Shown: positions 1 to 9,278 of the stretch, piece by piece | How the letters are laid out: each line of letters starts with the position of its first letter | Numbering within the stretch: the stretch's first letter is position 1 | Source of the DNA: UBA2166 sp964463965 | GTDB taxonomy: Bacteria; Nitrospirota; Nitrospiria; Nitrospirales; UBA2166 | NCBI GenBank assembly: GCA_964463965.1 | Contig: CAYXED010000005.1 | Coordinates: 112,775 to 176,774 of the forward strand | Length of the DNA: 64,000 bases | Direction of reading: 5' to 3' | Translations under genes and position numbers: made by a program | Notes under the pieces: model-generated | Databases searched by the model: none | Told to the model about the DNA's origin: nothing | What the model saw: the letters and a program-made list of their open reading frames with translations, nothing else

Positions 1-498
1 ATATGCAATGATTAGTTGGGTGGGGTTGATCAGATTGGTTCCGTCTAGGGCCGACTCTAGCTGGTGAGAAAGGACATTTGATGTTTTGCCCGTGTCACGC
101 TCTTCTTGTGTCTCCCCAAGGCACAAAATTGCTGTCAGGTTATGTTCAAGTGCAGCCTTGATTTTTTGTCGGATCGCAGTATTGTCCTCATAGAAGATAC
201 GGCGGCGCTCAGAGTGACCAATGATAACGGCTTGGCATCCATGGTCGGCTAGCATGATTGGGGAGATTGCTCCGGTGAAAGCGCCATGAGGCTCCCAGTG
301 GACATCTTGTCCTGCAAGGCCAATTGGCGTGGTTTTAATTGATTCTGCAACGACGGACAATGCAGTAAATGGGGGTGCTAAAACGATGTCTGTGGCGGAT
401 ATTTTTGAAATAAGAGGGATCAGGGTTCCAGCATATGCACGTGCCTGTTCTATAGTTTTATGCATTTTCCAGTTACCAATCAGAATCGGTTTTCTCAT
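1..498 (-). CDS. tpiA: Triosephosphate isomerase, N-terminal part (cut by window edge)
   Basis: Interconverts dihydroxyacetone phosphate and glyceraldehyde 3-phosphate in the cytoplasm (glycolysis, gluconeogenesis, Calvin cycle). The translation opens with MRKPILIGNWKMHKT, the canonical TIM start with the substrate-binding Asn and Lys, and carries the catalytic-His motif VIIGHSERR. 166 codons are visible. The frame leaves the window at LIIAY, just before the catalytic Glu of the AYEPVWAIGTG motif, so about 85 residues lie outside. Start is the ATG ending at 498. It follows pgk with a 76-bp gap on the same strand and is probably cotranscribed with gap and pgk. Confidence 0.95.
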   Translation of the reverse strand, partial: MRKPILIGNWKMHKTIEQARAYAGTLIPLISKISATDIVLAPPFTALSVVAESIKTTPIGLAGQDVHWEPHGAFTGAISPIMLADHGCQAVIIGHSERRRIFYEDNTAIRQKIKAALEHNLTAILCLGETQEERDTGKTSNVLSHQLESALDGTNLINPTQLIIAY

Positions 499-574
499 AT
501 GCACACTATGTGGAGTGTTTGAATTGGAAGAGCTCTACATGCTTGTCAGCGAACAAAATACAGGTGACGTTTGA

Positions 575-1783
575 TTATCCTATGGTGTCTGGTAATGCCG
601 CAAGCCCAGGTAAATTGTTTCCCTCAAGCAATTGCAAGGCGGCACCTCCTCCTGTCGAGATGAAGGATATATTTTCAGATTCATGTGCTCGGTGAACAGC
701 TAAGCCTGTGTCTCCTCCACCTACGATACTCATTCCGTATGCATGGCCAACAGCATGTGCAACAGCTAATGTGCCACGTGAAAAGGCATCTATTTCGAAT
801 ACTCCCATCGGGCCATTCCAAAGAATTGTTTTTGCATTTTCAATTGCCTCCCTAAAGAGGCGTGATGATGCTGGTCCGATATCTACACCAATCCAGTCGT
901 TTGGAATTTCTTGTACTGTTACAATTTTTGTCTCTGCATCTGCACTACGATGTGTTGCGACGACGCAATCGACGGGAAGATAAAACTTAATTCCACGAGC
1001 AATAGCATTCTGGTGAATTTCTCTTGCAAAATCGAGCATGTCATCCTCAACCATTGAAGCCCCAATTTCAAGGCCAATTGCTTTCAAGAAGGTGAAGGCC
1101 ATACCTCCACCAATAATGACCTTGTCAACGGTCTTTCCCAAATTATCAATCACGCCAATTTTTCCAGAAACCTTTGCTCCCCCAAGAATTGCTACAAATG
1201 GACGGGTAGGTGATGCAATGGCGTTTTCAAGATACTGGACTTCTTTTCGAAGAAGGAGTCCCATGGCTGTTGTTTTAACAAATTGAGTAATTCCTGTGAT
1301 GGATGCGTGGTCTCGATGAGCTGCGCCAAAGGCATCGTTTACATATACGTCACAATGGGCTGCTAGAGCCTTTGCAAAAGACTCATCATTACTTGTTTCA
1401 CCATTGTGAAAGCGTACGTTCTCAAGCAGCAACACATCTCCAGATCCCATCTTTTCTGTAAAAGCTGCTACCTCTTCTCCGATACAATCTGGTGCAAAGG
1501 GGACTTCTTTTTTTAATAATCGGCCTAACCGTTTGGCAACTGGAGCCAGGCTTTCATGCGGGTCATATTTTCCATTTGGCCGTCCATGATGTGAACAGAG
1601 AATAATTTTTGCACCTTGGTCAATTGCATAATTAATCGTTGGTAGAGTAGATCGGATTCTAGTATCATCTGCGATGATAAGTCCGCCATTATTTGTATCG
1701 AATGGAACATTGAAGTCAACGCGTATCAAAACACGTTTTCCACTAATTTCTATATCTTCAATCGATACTTTTTTAATGTTCAT
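575..1783 (-). CDS. pgk: Phosphoglycerate kinase
   Basis: Transfers a phosphate between 1,3-bisphosphoglycerate and ADP in the cytoplasm. The 402-residue length is normal for bacterial PGK. Visible motifs are the N-terminal RVDFNVPF, the substrate-binding SHHGRP, LLLENVRFHNGE, the hinge AILGGAKVSGKIGVIDNL, and the C-terminal nucleotide-binding WNGPMGVFE and GGGDT. It sits between gap and tpiA on the same strand, the common bacterial gap-pgk-tpiA order, with a 52-bp gap after gap. Confidence 0.97.
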   Translation of the reverse strand: MNIKKVSIEDIEISGKRVLIRVDFNVPFDTNNGGLIIADDTRIRSTLPTINYAIDQGAKIILCSHHGRPNGKYDPHESLAPVAKRLGRLLKKEVPFAPDCIGEEVAAFTEKMGSGDVLLLENVRFHNGETSNDESFAKALAAHCDVYVNDAFGAAHRDHASITGITQFVKTTAMGLLLRKEVQYLENAIASPTRPFVAILGGAKVSGKIGVIDNLGKTVDKVIIGGGMAFTFLKAIGLEIGASMVEDDMLDFAREIHQNAIARGIKFYLPVDCVVATHRSADAETKIVTVQEIPNDWIGVDIGPASSRLFREAIENAKTILWNGPMGVFEIDAFSRGTLAVAHAVGHAYGMSIVGGGDTGLAVHRAHESENISFISTGGGAALQLLEGNNLPGLAALPDTIG

Positions 1784-1835
1784 CTAATAGAAACCTCTTT
1801 CGGCTTTGTTGCTTGATTCATTTACCACAACGGCA

Positions 1836-2843
1836 CTAATTTTTGTGATCTGAGATATATGCAATAAGGTCGCGAATTCGGCAGGAGTATCCCCACTCAT
1901 TGTCATACCACGCTATGATTTTAATCATGCGACTTCCCAATGCACTGGTCAGTGGCGCGTCAATGATTGCAGAGTGAGGGTTTCCATTTAGATCAATAGA
2001 AACTAATGGTTCCTCTGAGTAGCCGATAATGCCATTTAAAGCTCCATGAGCTGCTTTTTGAAAGGCTTGGTTAATTGTAGCTTTGTCTGCATCTTGTTCA
2101 AGCTCAACGGTTAGATCAATCAGGGATACGTTAGGAGTTGGAACTCTAATAGCCATTCCATCTAACTTGCCCTTAAGGGATGGAAGTACCTCATAGAGTG
2201 CCATTGCGGCTCCAGTAGTCGTTGGCACCATTGAGAGTGCAGCAGAACGAGCACGCCGGAGATCTTTGTGTGGCAGATCGAGGAGTTGCTGATCGTTGGT
2301 GTAGGAGTGAATTGTCGTCATCAAACCACGTTTAATGCCGAATTGCTCGTGTAAGACTTTTGAAACTGGTGCGAGGCAGTTTGTTGTGCAGGAGGCATTT
2401 GATATAACCCGATGAAATTTTGGATCGTAGTCAGATTCATTGACGCCCAGAACCACAGTTACATCAGGGCGCTTTGCGGGTGCGGTAATGATTACTCGTT
2501 CTGCTCCAGCTTCTAGGTGTCCAGCGGCGCTGTCTCGATTAGTGAAATGTCCTGTGGATTCAATTACAACATCTACACCAAGGTTTTTCCATGGCAATGC
2601 CGAAGGGTCTTTTTCAGAAAAAACCTGGATTGAACTTTTGTTCAGCACCAACTCATTCTTAGTAGTCTCTACGGGTAGATGGAAAGTTCCATGTATCGAG
2701 TCGTATTTAAATAAGTGGGCAGCTGTCTTCACATCTGTCAGGTCGTTTATTGCTGCCACATCAAATCGGGTATCTCCAAGAAGAGTTCGAAGTACCGTTC
2801 TTCCGATTCTACCAAAACCATTTATTCCAATTCGTACTGCCAT
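1836..2843 (-). CDS. gap: Type I glyceraldehyde-3-phosphate dehydrogenase
   Basis: NAD(P)-dependent oxidation and phosphorylation of glyceraldehyde 3-phosphate. It is 335 residues long, the usual length. The Rossmann motif INGFGRIGR is at residue 7, the catalytic-Cys motif SNASCTTNCLAPV near residue 150, and the conserved WYDNEWGYSCR close to the C-terminus. AINDLTD after the second beta strand keeps an acidic residue of the kind associated with NAD preference. First visible gene of a gap-pgk-tpiA run. trpS ends 18 bp upstream, so all four may share a transcript. Confidence 0.97.
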   Translation of the reverse strand: MAVRIGINGFGRIGRTVLRTLLGDTRFDVAAINDLTDVKTAAHLFKYDSIHGTFHLPVETTKNELVLNKSSIQVFSEKDPSALPWKNLGVDVVIESTGHFTNRDSAAGHLEAGAERVIITAPAKRPDVTVVLGVNESDYDPKFHRVISNASCTTNCLAPVSKVLHEQFGIKRGLMTTIHSYTNDQQLLDLPHKDLRRARSAALSMVPTTTGAAMALYEVLPSLKGKLDGMAIRVPTPNVSLIDLTVELEQDADKATINQAFQKAAHGALNGIIGYSEEPLVSIDLNGNPHSAIIDAPLTSALGSRMIKIIAWYDNEWGYSCRIRDLIAYISDHKN

Positions 2844-2861
2844 ATACTCCCTTTTCTATCT

Positions 2862-3842
2862 CTATAGCCCTATTGCCTCTTGCACTTTTTGCATTGTGCT
2901 GTTTGAGGTTTCCCCAGCGCGTTTTGCTCCTTCTTTTACCACATCCTCTACCATTCCGGGGGATGCCTGAATTATGCGACTCTTTTCCCATACAGGGTTG
3001 AGTAGTCTGACTAAGGCATCCGATAAGAACTTTTTACAATCAATGCATCCAATTTCTCCACTGCGACATTCACTGTTAACTTGGTCAACAACGGGAGAAT
3101 CTGAGTATACCTTGTGTAAGTCGTAAACAGGGCATACGTCAGGATTTCCAGGATCTTTTCGCCGCTTTCTTGCAGGATCCGTCACCATGGTTCGAAGTTT
3201 TTCTCTCACAGTTTCTTCAGAATCTGAAAGATAAATTGCATTGTTGTAGCTTTTGCTCATTTTTCTCCCATCGATTCCAGTAAGCTTTGGCACTTCTGTA
3301 AGTAGTGTTTGTGGCTCCTTAAAAACTGGTTTGTACAGTGAATTAAATCGCCGTGCAATGGCTCGTGTGAGCTCCACATGGGGGGCTTGGTCAATCCCAA
3401 CAGGGACAAAATCTGCGTTGTATATTAGGACGTCTGCTGACTGGAGTATCGGATATCCTAAAAATCCATAGGTTGAAAGATCGCGGTCCTCAAGTTGTTC
3501 TTGTTTCTCTTTATACGTTGGGATTCGTTCAAGCCATGGAATTGGTGTAATCATGGATAATAACACGTGCAACACAGCATGGTTTGGAAGGTCAGATTGA
3601 ATGAAAATGGTAGATTTATTTGGATCAAGTCCTGCAGAAAGCCAATCAAGTATCATTGCGCGTGTAAAGGCCTTAATTTTGGTTGTGTCTGAGTAATTTG
3701 TTGAAAGCGCGTGCCAGTCGGCAACAAAGAAATAGCCCTCATAGGATTCTTGTAGTTTGGTCCAGTTTAAAAGTGCGCCGCTTAAGTTTCCAAGGTGTAA
3801 ACGGCCGCTTGGTTGCATGCCACTTAGTATGCGAGGTTTCAT
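2862..3842 (-). CDS. trpS: Tryptophanyl-tRNA synthetase
   Basis: Class I aminoacyl-tRNA synthetase charging tRNA-Trp. The 326-residue length fits the bacterial family. The HIGH-type motif appears as GMQPSGRLHLGNLSGAL near residue 8 and the KMSKS loop as GRKMSKSYNNAIYLSD near residue 193. A Cys-containing stretch (CRSGEIGCIDCKKF) lies near residue 260. Its start ATG overlaps the stop of the upstream M50 protease gene by 4 bp (ATGA), so the two are translationally coupled. Confidence 0.96.
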   Translation of the reverse strand: MKPRILSGMQPSGRLHLGNLSGALLNWTKLQESYEGYFFVADWHALSTNYSDTTKIKAFTRAMILDWLSAGLDPNKSTIFIQSDLPNHAVLHVLLSMITPIPWLERIPTYKEKQEQLEDRDLSTYGFLGYPILQSADVLIYNADFVPVGIDQAPHVELTRAIARRFNSLYKPVFKEPQTLLTEVPKLTGIDGRKMSKSYNNAIYLSDSEETVREKLRTMVTDPARKRRKDPGNPDVCPVYDLHKVYSDSPVVDQVNSECRSGEIGCIDCKKFLSDALVRLLNPVWEKSRIIQASPGMVEDVVKEGAKRAGETSNSTMQKVQEAIGL

Positions 3843-4564
3843 CCCAGTGTACCTGTAAGTATTGCCATTGTTGCTAAGCTAACGATCGGCCAAAATAATG
3901 TACTCATGATGTGGAGCTGTCCGTCAAATGCGATAAGCACGATAACGATCATCATCCCATATGGCTCAAGACTACTCAATGCCCTTGCTTGTTTATAAGG
4001 CAAGAGGCCTACTGCAATGCGACCACCATCAAGAGGTGGTACTGGGAGAAGGTTAAAGAGCATCAACAGTACATTGATATAGATGGAGAAGACTAACATT
4101 TTTCCTAGTGGGAGTAGAAACATTGCAGTGGCATCGTGAGGTACGCCTGGAGAGTGTAAGGAAAATATCTCGTTGGCTAACGATGGTTCGGCAGTAAGGA
4201 TTATGCGTAGAAAAACACCACTGATAATTGCAAGAATGAGGTTCATCCCTGGTCCTGCTGCCGCCACAAGGACAGTGTCTCGTTTAGGGTTATGAAGGTT
4301 GTAGAAGTTTACTGGGACGGGTTTCGCATATCCAAAAAAGACAGGGCTTTGGAAAACGAGGCACATTATGGGGAACAGCACACTACCTATAGGATCTATG
4401 TGGGGCTTAGGGTTTAACGTTAGACGCCCAGCAAGCTTGGCGGTGGGGTCTCCTAAGTAATTTGCAACCCATCCGTGAGCAAATTCATGGAGAACCATTG
4501 CAAACAAAAGGGGAACAAGTTGATAGGATAGTGTGAGGAAAATGTGTTCAAAGTAATTCATCAA
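3839..4564 (-). CDS. Site-2-type zinc metalloprotease (M50 family, rhomboid-like context)
   Basis: Membrane-embedded M50 peptidase of the compact 'YwhC/YfbA-like' group, 241 residues. The HExxH-type zinc motif is HEFAHGWVA near residue 26, followed by GDPTAKLAGRLTLNPKPHIDPIGS, which is diagnostic of this group. The third zinc-ligand region is NLLPVPPLDGGRI near residue 170. Several hydrophobic segments agree with about five membrane spans. It overlaps trpS by 4 bp, an arrangement often seen in other bacteria. The physiological substrate is unknown. Confidence 0.9.
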   Translation of the reverse strand: MMNYFEHIFLTLSYQLVPLLFAMVLHEFAHGWVANYLGDPTAKLAGRLTLNPKPHIDPIGSVLFPIMCLVFQSPVFFGYAKPVPVNFYNLHNPKRDTVLVAAAGPGMNLILAIISGVFLRIILTAEPSLANEIFSLHSPGVPHDATAMFLLPLGKMLVFSIYINVLLMLFNLLPVPPLDGGRIAVGLLPYKQARALSSLEPYGMMIVIVLIAFDGQLHIMSTLFWPIVSLATMAILTGTLG

Positions 4565-4668
4565 TTGCTAGCCTGGGCGGTTCATTGCTAGTTAGTTATT
4601 GCTCAACATAGAGACATCTACACAACTATATAATTCATCACCGATTAGTGCCATGTTTTACCATTCTA

Positions 4669-6498
4669 TTAATTGATTTGCACGATTGTTCCTCGCTCGA
4701 CCTTGAGAACAAAAAGAGGGCGTTCGAGGAGACCGTTTGTGGTCATCGAAGCTGGACCTGATAGGCTGGGAAAATCATGGAGCCGTCTGAGGTGCATGCT
4801 GACTTCAACGCTGTTGGTAGCTCCTTCTGTAAGTGTGTGTAAAATAATTCGTGTGCTGTCATAAGCGAGAGCAACTAATTCTGACGGATCGGTTTGATAG
4901 TGGTAGCGATAAGAAGTTGCAAAATTTTTCATGATGTAATTTGTGCTGTTCATATTGAGAGGGTCCACAAATACGGCTCCTTCTATAGACTTTTCGCCGT
5001 ACCGAAGTAAGTCTGGTGTATTCCAGCCTATAGTGCCGAGAAGTGTTATGTTCATGTCGTGGTAGTGTAGATGAGATGCGATTAGCCCGACTGTTTTATG
5101 ATCATCTGGTAGAAAAATAGCGTCAAGACCCGGAAAATACTCTTCGCGCTCCTCCTCCTCTTCTTCGAGTGGAGGCAATAAAGTGCCATCACGTTTCAAG
5201 TCCTCAGTTTTAATGATCTCAATGTATGAGCCAAAATCAGTTTCTCCGGGAGCGTAGGAAACGGTGGCAAGGACGTCCCCATCTAAGGTAGTAACCGTTT
5301 GTGAAAAGACACTTGATAATTGGAGGCCGTATGGATCGTTGGGAGAGAGAATTGCAAATTGTGTCATTCCCAGTTCTAGCATTGCGTAGCGGGCAATGGT
5401 TTGGCCAAGGAGTTTGGTGGATACAGCGGTGCTAAATAAAAAATCCCCATTAGTGGCTGTATTAGGAGGTTTGTGCGCAGTTGGTGACAGAATAGGAATT
5501 TCATGCGTAGTGGCCCATATTTTGAGGTGATCAAGGTTATCGCTGAGCAATGGACCAATAATGGCAATGGGTTGAAAAGTATCCGAGATTTTCGTGGCGT
5601 GTTCAACTAGGGTGTGATTACTTTGGGTAATATCGACAACTACTAGACCAATTGAGGTATTTGGCTGCGCTTCTGTCAGTGCGAGGCGAATTCCGGCAAG
5701 GACATCAGTCGCATAGGATTCTAGGGGACCGGTCAACGGAAGTAAAACGCCAATGATATGCTGTTGGCGTTGTAGGTTCGCGTGTAGTTCGTTAAGTCTT
5801 GTGGTTGCCATACTAGTATATGCATGATCAGGAAATTGGGTTTGTAGTTGCTTTGTTAGGTCAGAGATCATAAAAAACTGGTGTTTCCCTTTTTGATCAT
5901 AACGTTGAATCAAGTGCGCTAGCGCTGAGTCTCCAGGAAACTTTGTGGGGTGGTTTGTACTCAGCACGTGCAGCTCATTCATCGTGAGAGTTACCTGAAG
6001 GAGGTTTTCAATTTGCGCAACAATGGATGGTCGGTCGTTTGGCTCTGCTAAGGCATGCTGGCGAAGTAGGGTCTCCACGGTTGTTACTCCGTCGCCCTTC
6101 TCTGTATAGAGTGCAGCTATGTCTTGTAGGGTTTCATAGACATCTATTAACTCTACTGGTGGTAGCAATAGGAGGCGGCTCTCAAGTTGATTGATCGCAT
6201 TTTCGTAGTCTCCATTGCGCGCGTATGTTTCGCTTAGGAGTTTATGTGCGTCGAGTAGTGTCTCAAGTGAGGTATCGGCTGCAAGTAGATCTTTTAAGAG
6301 GGTAATTGTTCGAGTGTCATCATAGATGTCGTACGCATGATTCGCTTGAGCTAGGGGGGAGGTGTCCTTTATTTCCTGAAGGGTAGTGAGATAAAAGTTT
6401 AGTGTTGAATCTAGAGGGGTCTGTGCACTCGATGGAGAGGTTATGGTGCTTAGTCCTAGTATCAGTATAAACAGTAGTTTATGGATGGGGATTAACAT
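4669..6498 (-). CDS. TPR plus periplasmic-binding-protein fold (LpoA-like / branched-chain amino acid receptor-like)
   Basis: 609-residue exported protein. Residues 1-26 form a Sec signal peptide ending near SSAQT, with no lipobox Cys. Residues about 30-215 are helical, tetratricopeptide-like. From about residue 230 (HIIGVLLPLTGPLESYATDVLAGIRLAL) to the end it has the Leu/Ile/Val-binding fold (Peripla_BP_6). This TPR-PBP order resembles LpoA, the penicillin-binding-protein activator, but many unassigned ABC-type receptors in diderms share it. A low-complexity acidic run (PPLEEEEEEREEYFPG) sits in the second domain. No permease or ATPase gene is adjacent, which favours an envelope role over transport. 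Confidence 0.75.
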   Translation of the reverse strand: MLIPIHKLLFILILGLSTITSPSSAQTPLDSTLNFYLTTLQEIKDTSPLAQANHAYDIYDDTRTITLLKDLLAADTSLETLLDAHKLLSETYARNGDYENAINQLESRLLLLPPVELIDVYETLQDIAALYTEKGDGVTTVETLLRQHALAEPNDRPSIVAQIENLLQVTLTMNELHVLSTNHPTKFPGDSALAHLIQRYDQKGKHQFFMISDLTKQLQTQFPDHAYTSMATTRLNELHANLQRQQHIIGVLLPLTGPLESYATDVLAGIRLALTEAQPNTSIGLVVVDITQSNHTLVEHATKISDTFQPIAIIGPLLSDNLDHLKIWATTHEIPILSPTAHKPPNTATNGDFLFSTAVSTKLLGQTIARYAMLELGMTQFAILSPNDPYGLQLSSVFSQTVTTLDGDVLATVSYAPGETDFGSYIEIIKTEDLKRDGTLLPPLEEEEEEREEYFPGLDAIFLPDDHKTVGLIASHLHYHDMNITLLGTIGWNTPDLLRYGEKSIEGAVFVDPLNMNSTNYIMKNFATSYRYHYQTDPSELVALAYDSTRIILHTLTEGATNSVEVSMHLRRLHDFPSLSGPASMTTNGLLERPLFVLKVERGTIVQIN

Positions 6499-6766
6499 GC
6501 GAATACAAGTTTTTTTCTGTAAGGCGTAAGTCTGTGGAGTTCAAAGAATGTGCACATCAAGCGGTACACGAGTAAGAGTGGAAATGCTAATAGGGCAGCC
6601 GCCCTGGGTCTAAAGTTAGCCTTTTATGAGCTCGTAATATGTTGATAGCAGGAGGCGAGTCGCCACTATACGGTCGGGGTAAAGACCTTGTCAAGGCGTT
6701 TAGAATGTTAGGGTGAGTGCGTTTTTATCTTCTGTATACATTGACAAATATGGTAAAGTCATCACA

Positions 6767-7690
6767 ATGGGTAGTATGTCATTAGGTCTTACACCACAAG
6801 AGCAGGATCATTGCCTCGACCGTTATCTGCAGCATCTCTTGTTAGAGCGTGCGTGTTCTCCAAATACGATTGACAGCTATCGGAGAGATATTAGACGTTT
6901 TCTCAAATTTCTGACGACTGACCGCCAGAAAGACTTTACTAATCTCTCAAGAGACGATGTTCAGCATTTTTTGGCTGCTCTGCGAAGTCAAGGGCTATCT
7001 AATTCCACTGTTGCACGGTGTATGGCTGCAGTCAGGGGTTTCATAAGGTTTTCCGTTGATGTGGGGGATTTGACGTGCGATCCCACATTCAAATTGCAGG
7101 TTTCTGCGGGGCGGCATGCGCTTCCGACATTTCTTTCTGAAGATGAAGTCCATCGTCTCCTTGCGGTACCTAAAGGAGAAGGATCAATCGCAGAACGTGA
7201 TGATGCGATGATTGAGTTGCTCTATGCAACTGGCATGCGCGTATCCGAGCTTGTTATGCTTGAGCAGGCGGCACTCAATTTTGAGCTGGGTTATGTGATT
7301 GCGACAGGCAAAGGATCTAAGCAACGAATTATTCCAATGGGTGAGATGGCAATAGAAAAGGTCAAACGGTATCTTGAATGTTCACGGATGCGTTTGCTGG
7401 GTATGTCGCGTTGCGGACGGTTGTTTTTGACCAGGCATGGCAAGGGAGTTACGCGTCAGGCGTTTTGGAGACTTTTGCGGAAGCATGCCAAAGCCGCAGG
7501 GATTGATAGGCCGATTTGGCCGCATGCGATTAGACATTCGTTTGCGACGCATCTGCTTGAGGGGGGTGCAGATCTTAGAATTGTCCAATCATTGCTTGGA
7601 CACGCTGATATTTCTACAACGCAGGTTTATACGCATGTTGATCGAGCTCATTTGAAGCGCATTCACCGAACGCTTCATCCGAGGGGTTAA
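6767..7690 (+). CDS. xerD: Tyrosine recombinase XerC/XerD
   Basis: Site-specific recombinase that resolves chromosome dimers at dif with a partner Xer protein. The N-terminal SAM-like core-binding domain (YLQHLLLERACSPNTIDSYRRDIRRF) is followed by the catalytic domain with the full set of residues: Arg in ATGMRVSEL, Lys in GKGSKQR, HxxR in HAIRHSFATHLLEGG, His in LLGHADIST and the nucleophile Tyr in TTQVYTHV. I take the ATG at 6767 (307 residues); a GTG at 6713 and an ATG at 6776 are also in frame, and none has a strong ribosome site. XerD rather than XerC is a guess from the motif style. It is not flanked by mobile-element genes. Confidence 0.9.
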   Translation: MGSMSLGLTPQEQDHCLDRYLQHLLLERACSPNTIDSYRRDIRRFLKFLTTDRQKDFTNLSRDDVQHFLAALRSQGLSNSTVARCMAAVRGFIRFSVDVGDLTCDPTFKLQVSAGRHALPTFLSEDEVHRLLAVPKGEGSIAERDDAMIELLYATGMRVSELVMLEQAALNFELGYVIATGKGSKQRIIPMGEMAIEKVKRYLECSRMRLLGMSRCGRLFLTRHGKGVTRQAFWRLLRKHAKAAGIDRPIWPHAIRHSFATHLLEGGADLRIVQSLLGHADISTTQVYTHVDRAHLKRIHRTLHPRG

Positions 7691-7733
7691 GGAGAGGGCA
7701 TCTTGTTATTATGGGGGCCTTATTGCGGCATTG

Positions 7734-7763
7734 TTGACAAATTATGGATAAAATGGATAGATT
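7734..7763 (+). promoter_or_regulatory. Possible sigma70 promoter of the tRNA pair
   Basis: A perfect -35 hexamer TTGACA (7734-7739) is followed after 18 bp by TAGATT (7758-7763), a weak -10. The first tRNA begins about 20 bp downstream, a suitable distance. The -10 is poor, so this is only a candidate. Confidence 0.35.
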
Positions 7764-7783
7764 CAACTGCTTAGCTATACTGT

Positions 7784-7859
7784 GGGCGGGTAGCTCAGTC
7801 GGGAGAGCGCTGCCCTTACACGGCAGATGTCGCAGGTTCGAGCCCTGTTCCGCCTACCA
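7784..7859 (+). tRNA. tRNA-Val (anticodon UAC)
   Basis: Folds as a full cloverleaf of 76 nt. The acceptor GGGCGGG pairs with TCCGCCT with G-U at both ends. The D stem is GCTC/GAGC, the anticodon stem CTGCC/GGCAG encloses loop CTTACAC, and the T arm is GTTCGAGCC. The discriminator is A and CCA is encoded. Anticodon TAC reads valine codons. Confidence 0.96.
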
Positions 7860-7879
7860 ATTACGAATATGTCTTCTGC

Positions 7880-7957
7880 GGGGTCGTAGTTCAGCCTGGT
7901 TAGAACGCCTGCCTGTCACGCAGGAGGTCGCGAGTTCGAGTCTCGTCGACCCCGCCA
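7880..7957 (+). tRNA. tRNA-Asp (anticodon GUC)
   Basis: 78-nt cloverleaf with acceptor GGGGTCG paired to CGACCCC, discriminator G and encoded CCA. The anticodon stem CCTGC/GCAGG carries loop CTGTCAC, anticodon GTC. It begins 20 bp after tRNA-Val, so both are probably processed from one transcript. Confidence 0.96.
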
Positions 7958-7983
7958 TTTATTCAAGTAGCCTATCTCACGAC

Positions 7984-8006
7984 ATGCCATTTTTTATGGC
8001 ATTTTC
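7984..8006 (+). terminator. Rho-independent terminator after the tRNA pair
   Basis: A 7-bp perfect stem ATGCCAT/ATGGCAT with loop TTTTT is followed by TTTTCT. It lies 26 bp after tRNA-Asp and before tolQ, so it probably separates the tRNA transcript from the Tol operon. Confidence 0.7.
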
Positions 8007-8041
8007 TCAGACTAGGTGAGTGATGTGACTGGTTGCTCGCA

Positions 8042-8758
8042 ATGACTGCAGAGCTTAGCCCAATCGCTCAGATGCTAGGGTTATTGAGCCCTCTGTCTCT
8101 TATTATCCTGGGACTGCTCTGTATTTTCTCCGTTGTATCTTGGTCTATCATGCTTTCAAAGTGGAGGCTTTTTCGAACGCAAAAACTTCACAATACGAAG
8201 TTTTTGGCTGTCTATGCCAAAACTCATGATATAGAGCAACTTCGGAAAGTTGCTGCAAGCACGGAAATGGAACATAGCACCCTTGCGATGTTGTTTCTTC
8301 GTGGTGTGGATGGAATTGAGTATCGTGTTCCAACTATGACCGAAGATCAGCTGGACCGAACTGTTTATCGTGCAGATCTTGATCGTCTGATGGACCAGGC
8401 AATCCAAGAGCAAAGTGAGCGTTTGGAATCGTTGTTGCCGGTACTGGCGACGATTGGAAATGTTAGCCCTTTTGTTGGTCTATTTGGGACTGTTCTTGGG
8501 ATCATTAATGCATTTGCTGCAATTGGCGAGCAAGCTAGTGCCAATATTCGAACTGTCGCGCCGGGGATGGCTGAGGCGTTAATAGCTACTGCAGCAGGTT
8601 TATTTGCGGCAATTCCTGCGGTTATATTTTACAATTTTTGTCTTACCAATATTCGCAGAGAAGTTCAGAGAATGGAGTCGTTTTCTGTGGATTTTCTGAT
8701 GACGGTCGCCGCGAATTTTTTTCGGAGCGTGACGCGGTCTGTTGACAAGGAGTTATGA
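8042..8758 (+). CDS. tolQ: TolQ/ExbB-type proton channel subunit
   Basis: Inner-membrane proton-channel subunit that energises the Tol-Pal envelope-constriction machine with TolR and TolA. It is 238 residues from the ATG at 8042; a TTG at 8033 is also in frame. One membrane span lies near the N-terminus (SLIILGLLCIFSVVSW) and two more follow in LLPVLATIGNVSPFVGLFGTVLGII and TAAGLFAAIPAVIFYN, the conserved MotA/TolQ/ExbB domain. The next gene is tolR, 15 bp away. Gene order tolQ-R-A-B-pal makes TolQ more likely than ExbB. Confidence 0.93.
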   Translation: MTAELSPIAQMLGLLSPLSLIILGLLCIFSVVSWSIMLSKWRLFRTQKLHNTKFLAVYAKTHDIEQLRKVAASTEMEHSTLAMLFLRGVDGIEYRVPTMTEDQLDRTVYRADLDRLMDQAIQEQSERLESLLPVLATIGNVSPFVGLFGTVLGIINAFAAIGEQASANIRTVAPGMAEALIATAAGLFAAIPAVIFYNFCLTNIRREVQRMESFSVDFLMTVAANFFRSVTRSVDKEL

Positions 8759-8773
8759 GAAGGTCCTACTTCG

Positions 8774-9205
8774 ATGCTTAAATCTCAACGGAGACAAGAA
8801 GGTTATATGGCGGATATCAATATTATCCCTTTCGTTGATGTTGCGTTGGTTCTATTGGTGATTTTCATGGTTACTGCTCCCATGCTGTATCGAGGTTTTG
8901 ATTTAACCCTTCCCCAAGCCAAAACGGATAGCAAGTATAAACCGGAGAAGCCGATTGTTATTTCTATTGAGAAGGAGAGTGTTGTTTATTTTGGAGAAGA
9001 TCAAATTAGCCTTGATAAATTTCCTTTTCATCTCAATGAGGCTAAGAGAAATAATCCTGAAGTTTCGGTAGTAATACGTGCTGACCAAGGGATACCTTAT
9101 GGAACTGTAATACAAGTTATGGATATTGTCAGGCTCAGTGGTATTTACCGTATTGGAATGGCAACGCAGGATGACGAGGGAGCTTCAGTATTTGCATCAC
9201 CATGA
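8774..9205 (+). CDS. tolR: TolR/ExbD-type channel subunit
   Basis: 143-residue single-span protein. The span DINIIPFVDVALVLLVIFMVTAPML contains the conserved proton-pathway Asp in PFVDV, followed by the family sequence FDLTLPQA. The periplasmic domain ends with VVIRADQGIPYGTVIQVMDIVRLSGI, typical of TolR/ExbD. It works with TolQ to couple proton flow to TolA movement. Starts 15 bp after tolQ. Confidence 0.93.
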   Translation: MLKSQRRQEGYMADINIIPFVDVALVLLVIFMVTAPMLYRGFDLTLPQAKTDSKYKPEKPIVISIEKESVVYFGEDQISLDKFPFHLNEAKRNNPEVSVVIRADQGIPYGTVIQVMDIVRLSGIYRIGMATQDDEGASVFASP

Positions 9206-9278
9206 TGAAGATGGCTCGATTAACTTGTGAGTCTTTATTCTTTGTGTCCGCAAGCTCTCATTGGGAAGTGAACTGCTA

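Noticed and set aside
2440..2970. 176-codon plus-strand frame
   Set aside because: Antisense to gap and trpS, both certain genes. No domain pattern or ribosome site.
6592..6605. AGGGC/GCCCT hairpin before xerD
   Set aside because: Stem is only 5 bp with no T-tract, so not a convincing terminator.
6741..6775. TTGACA at 6741 as xerD promoter
   Set aside because: Only 26 bp from the chosen ATG and no -10 at a fitting distance.
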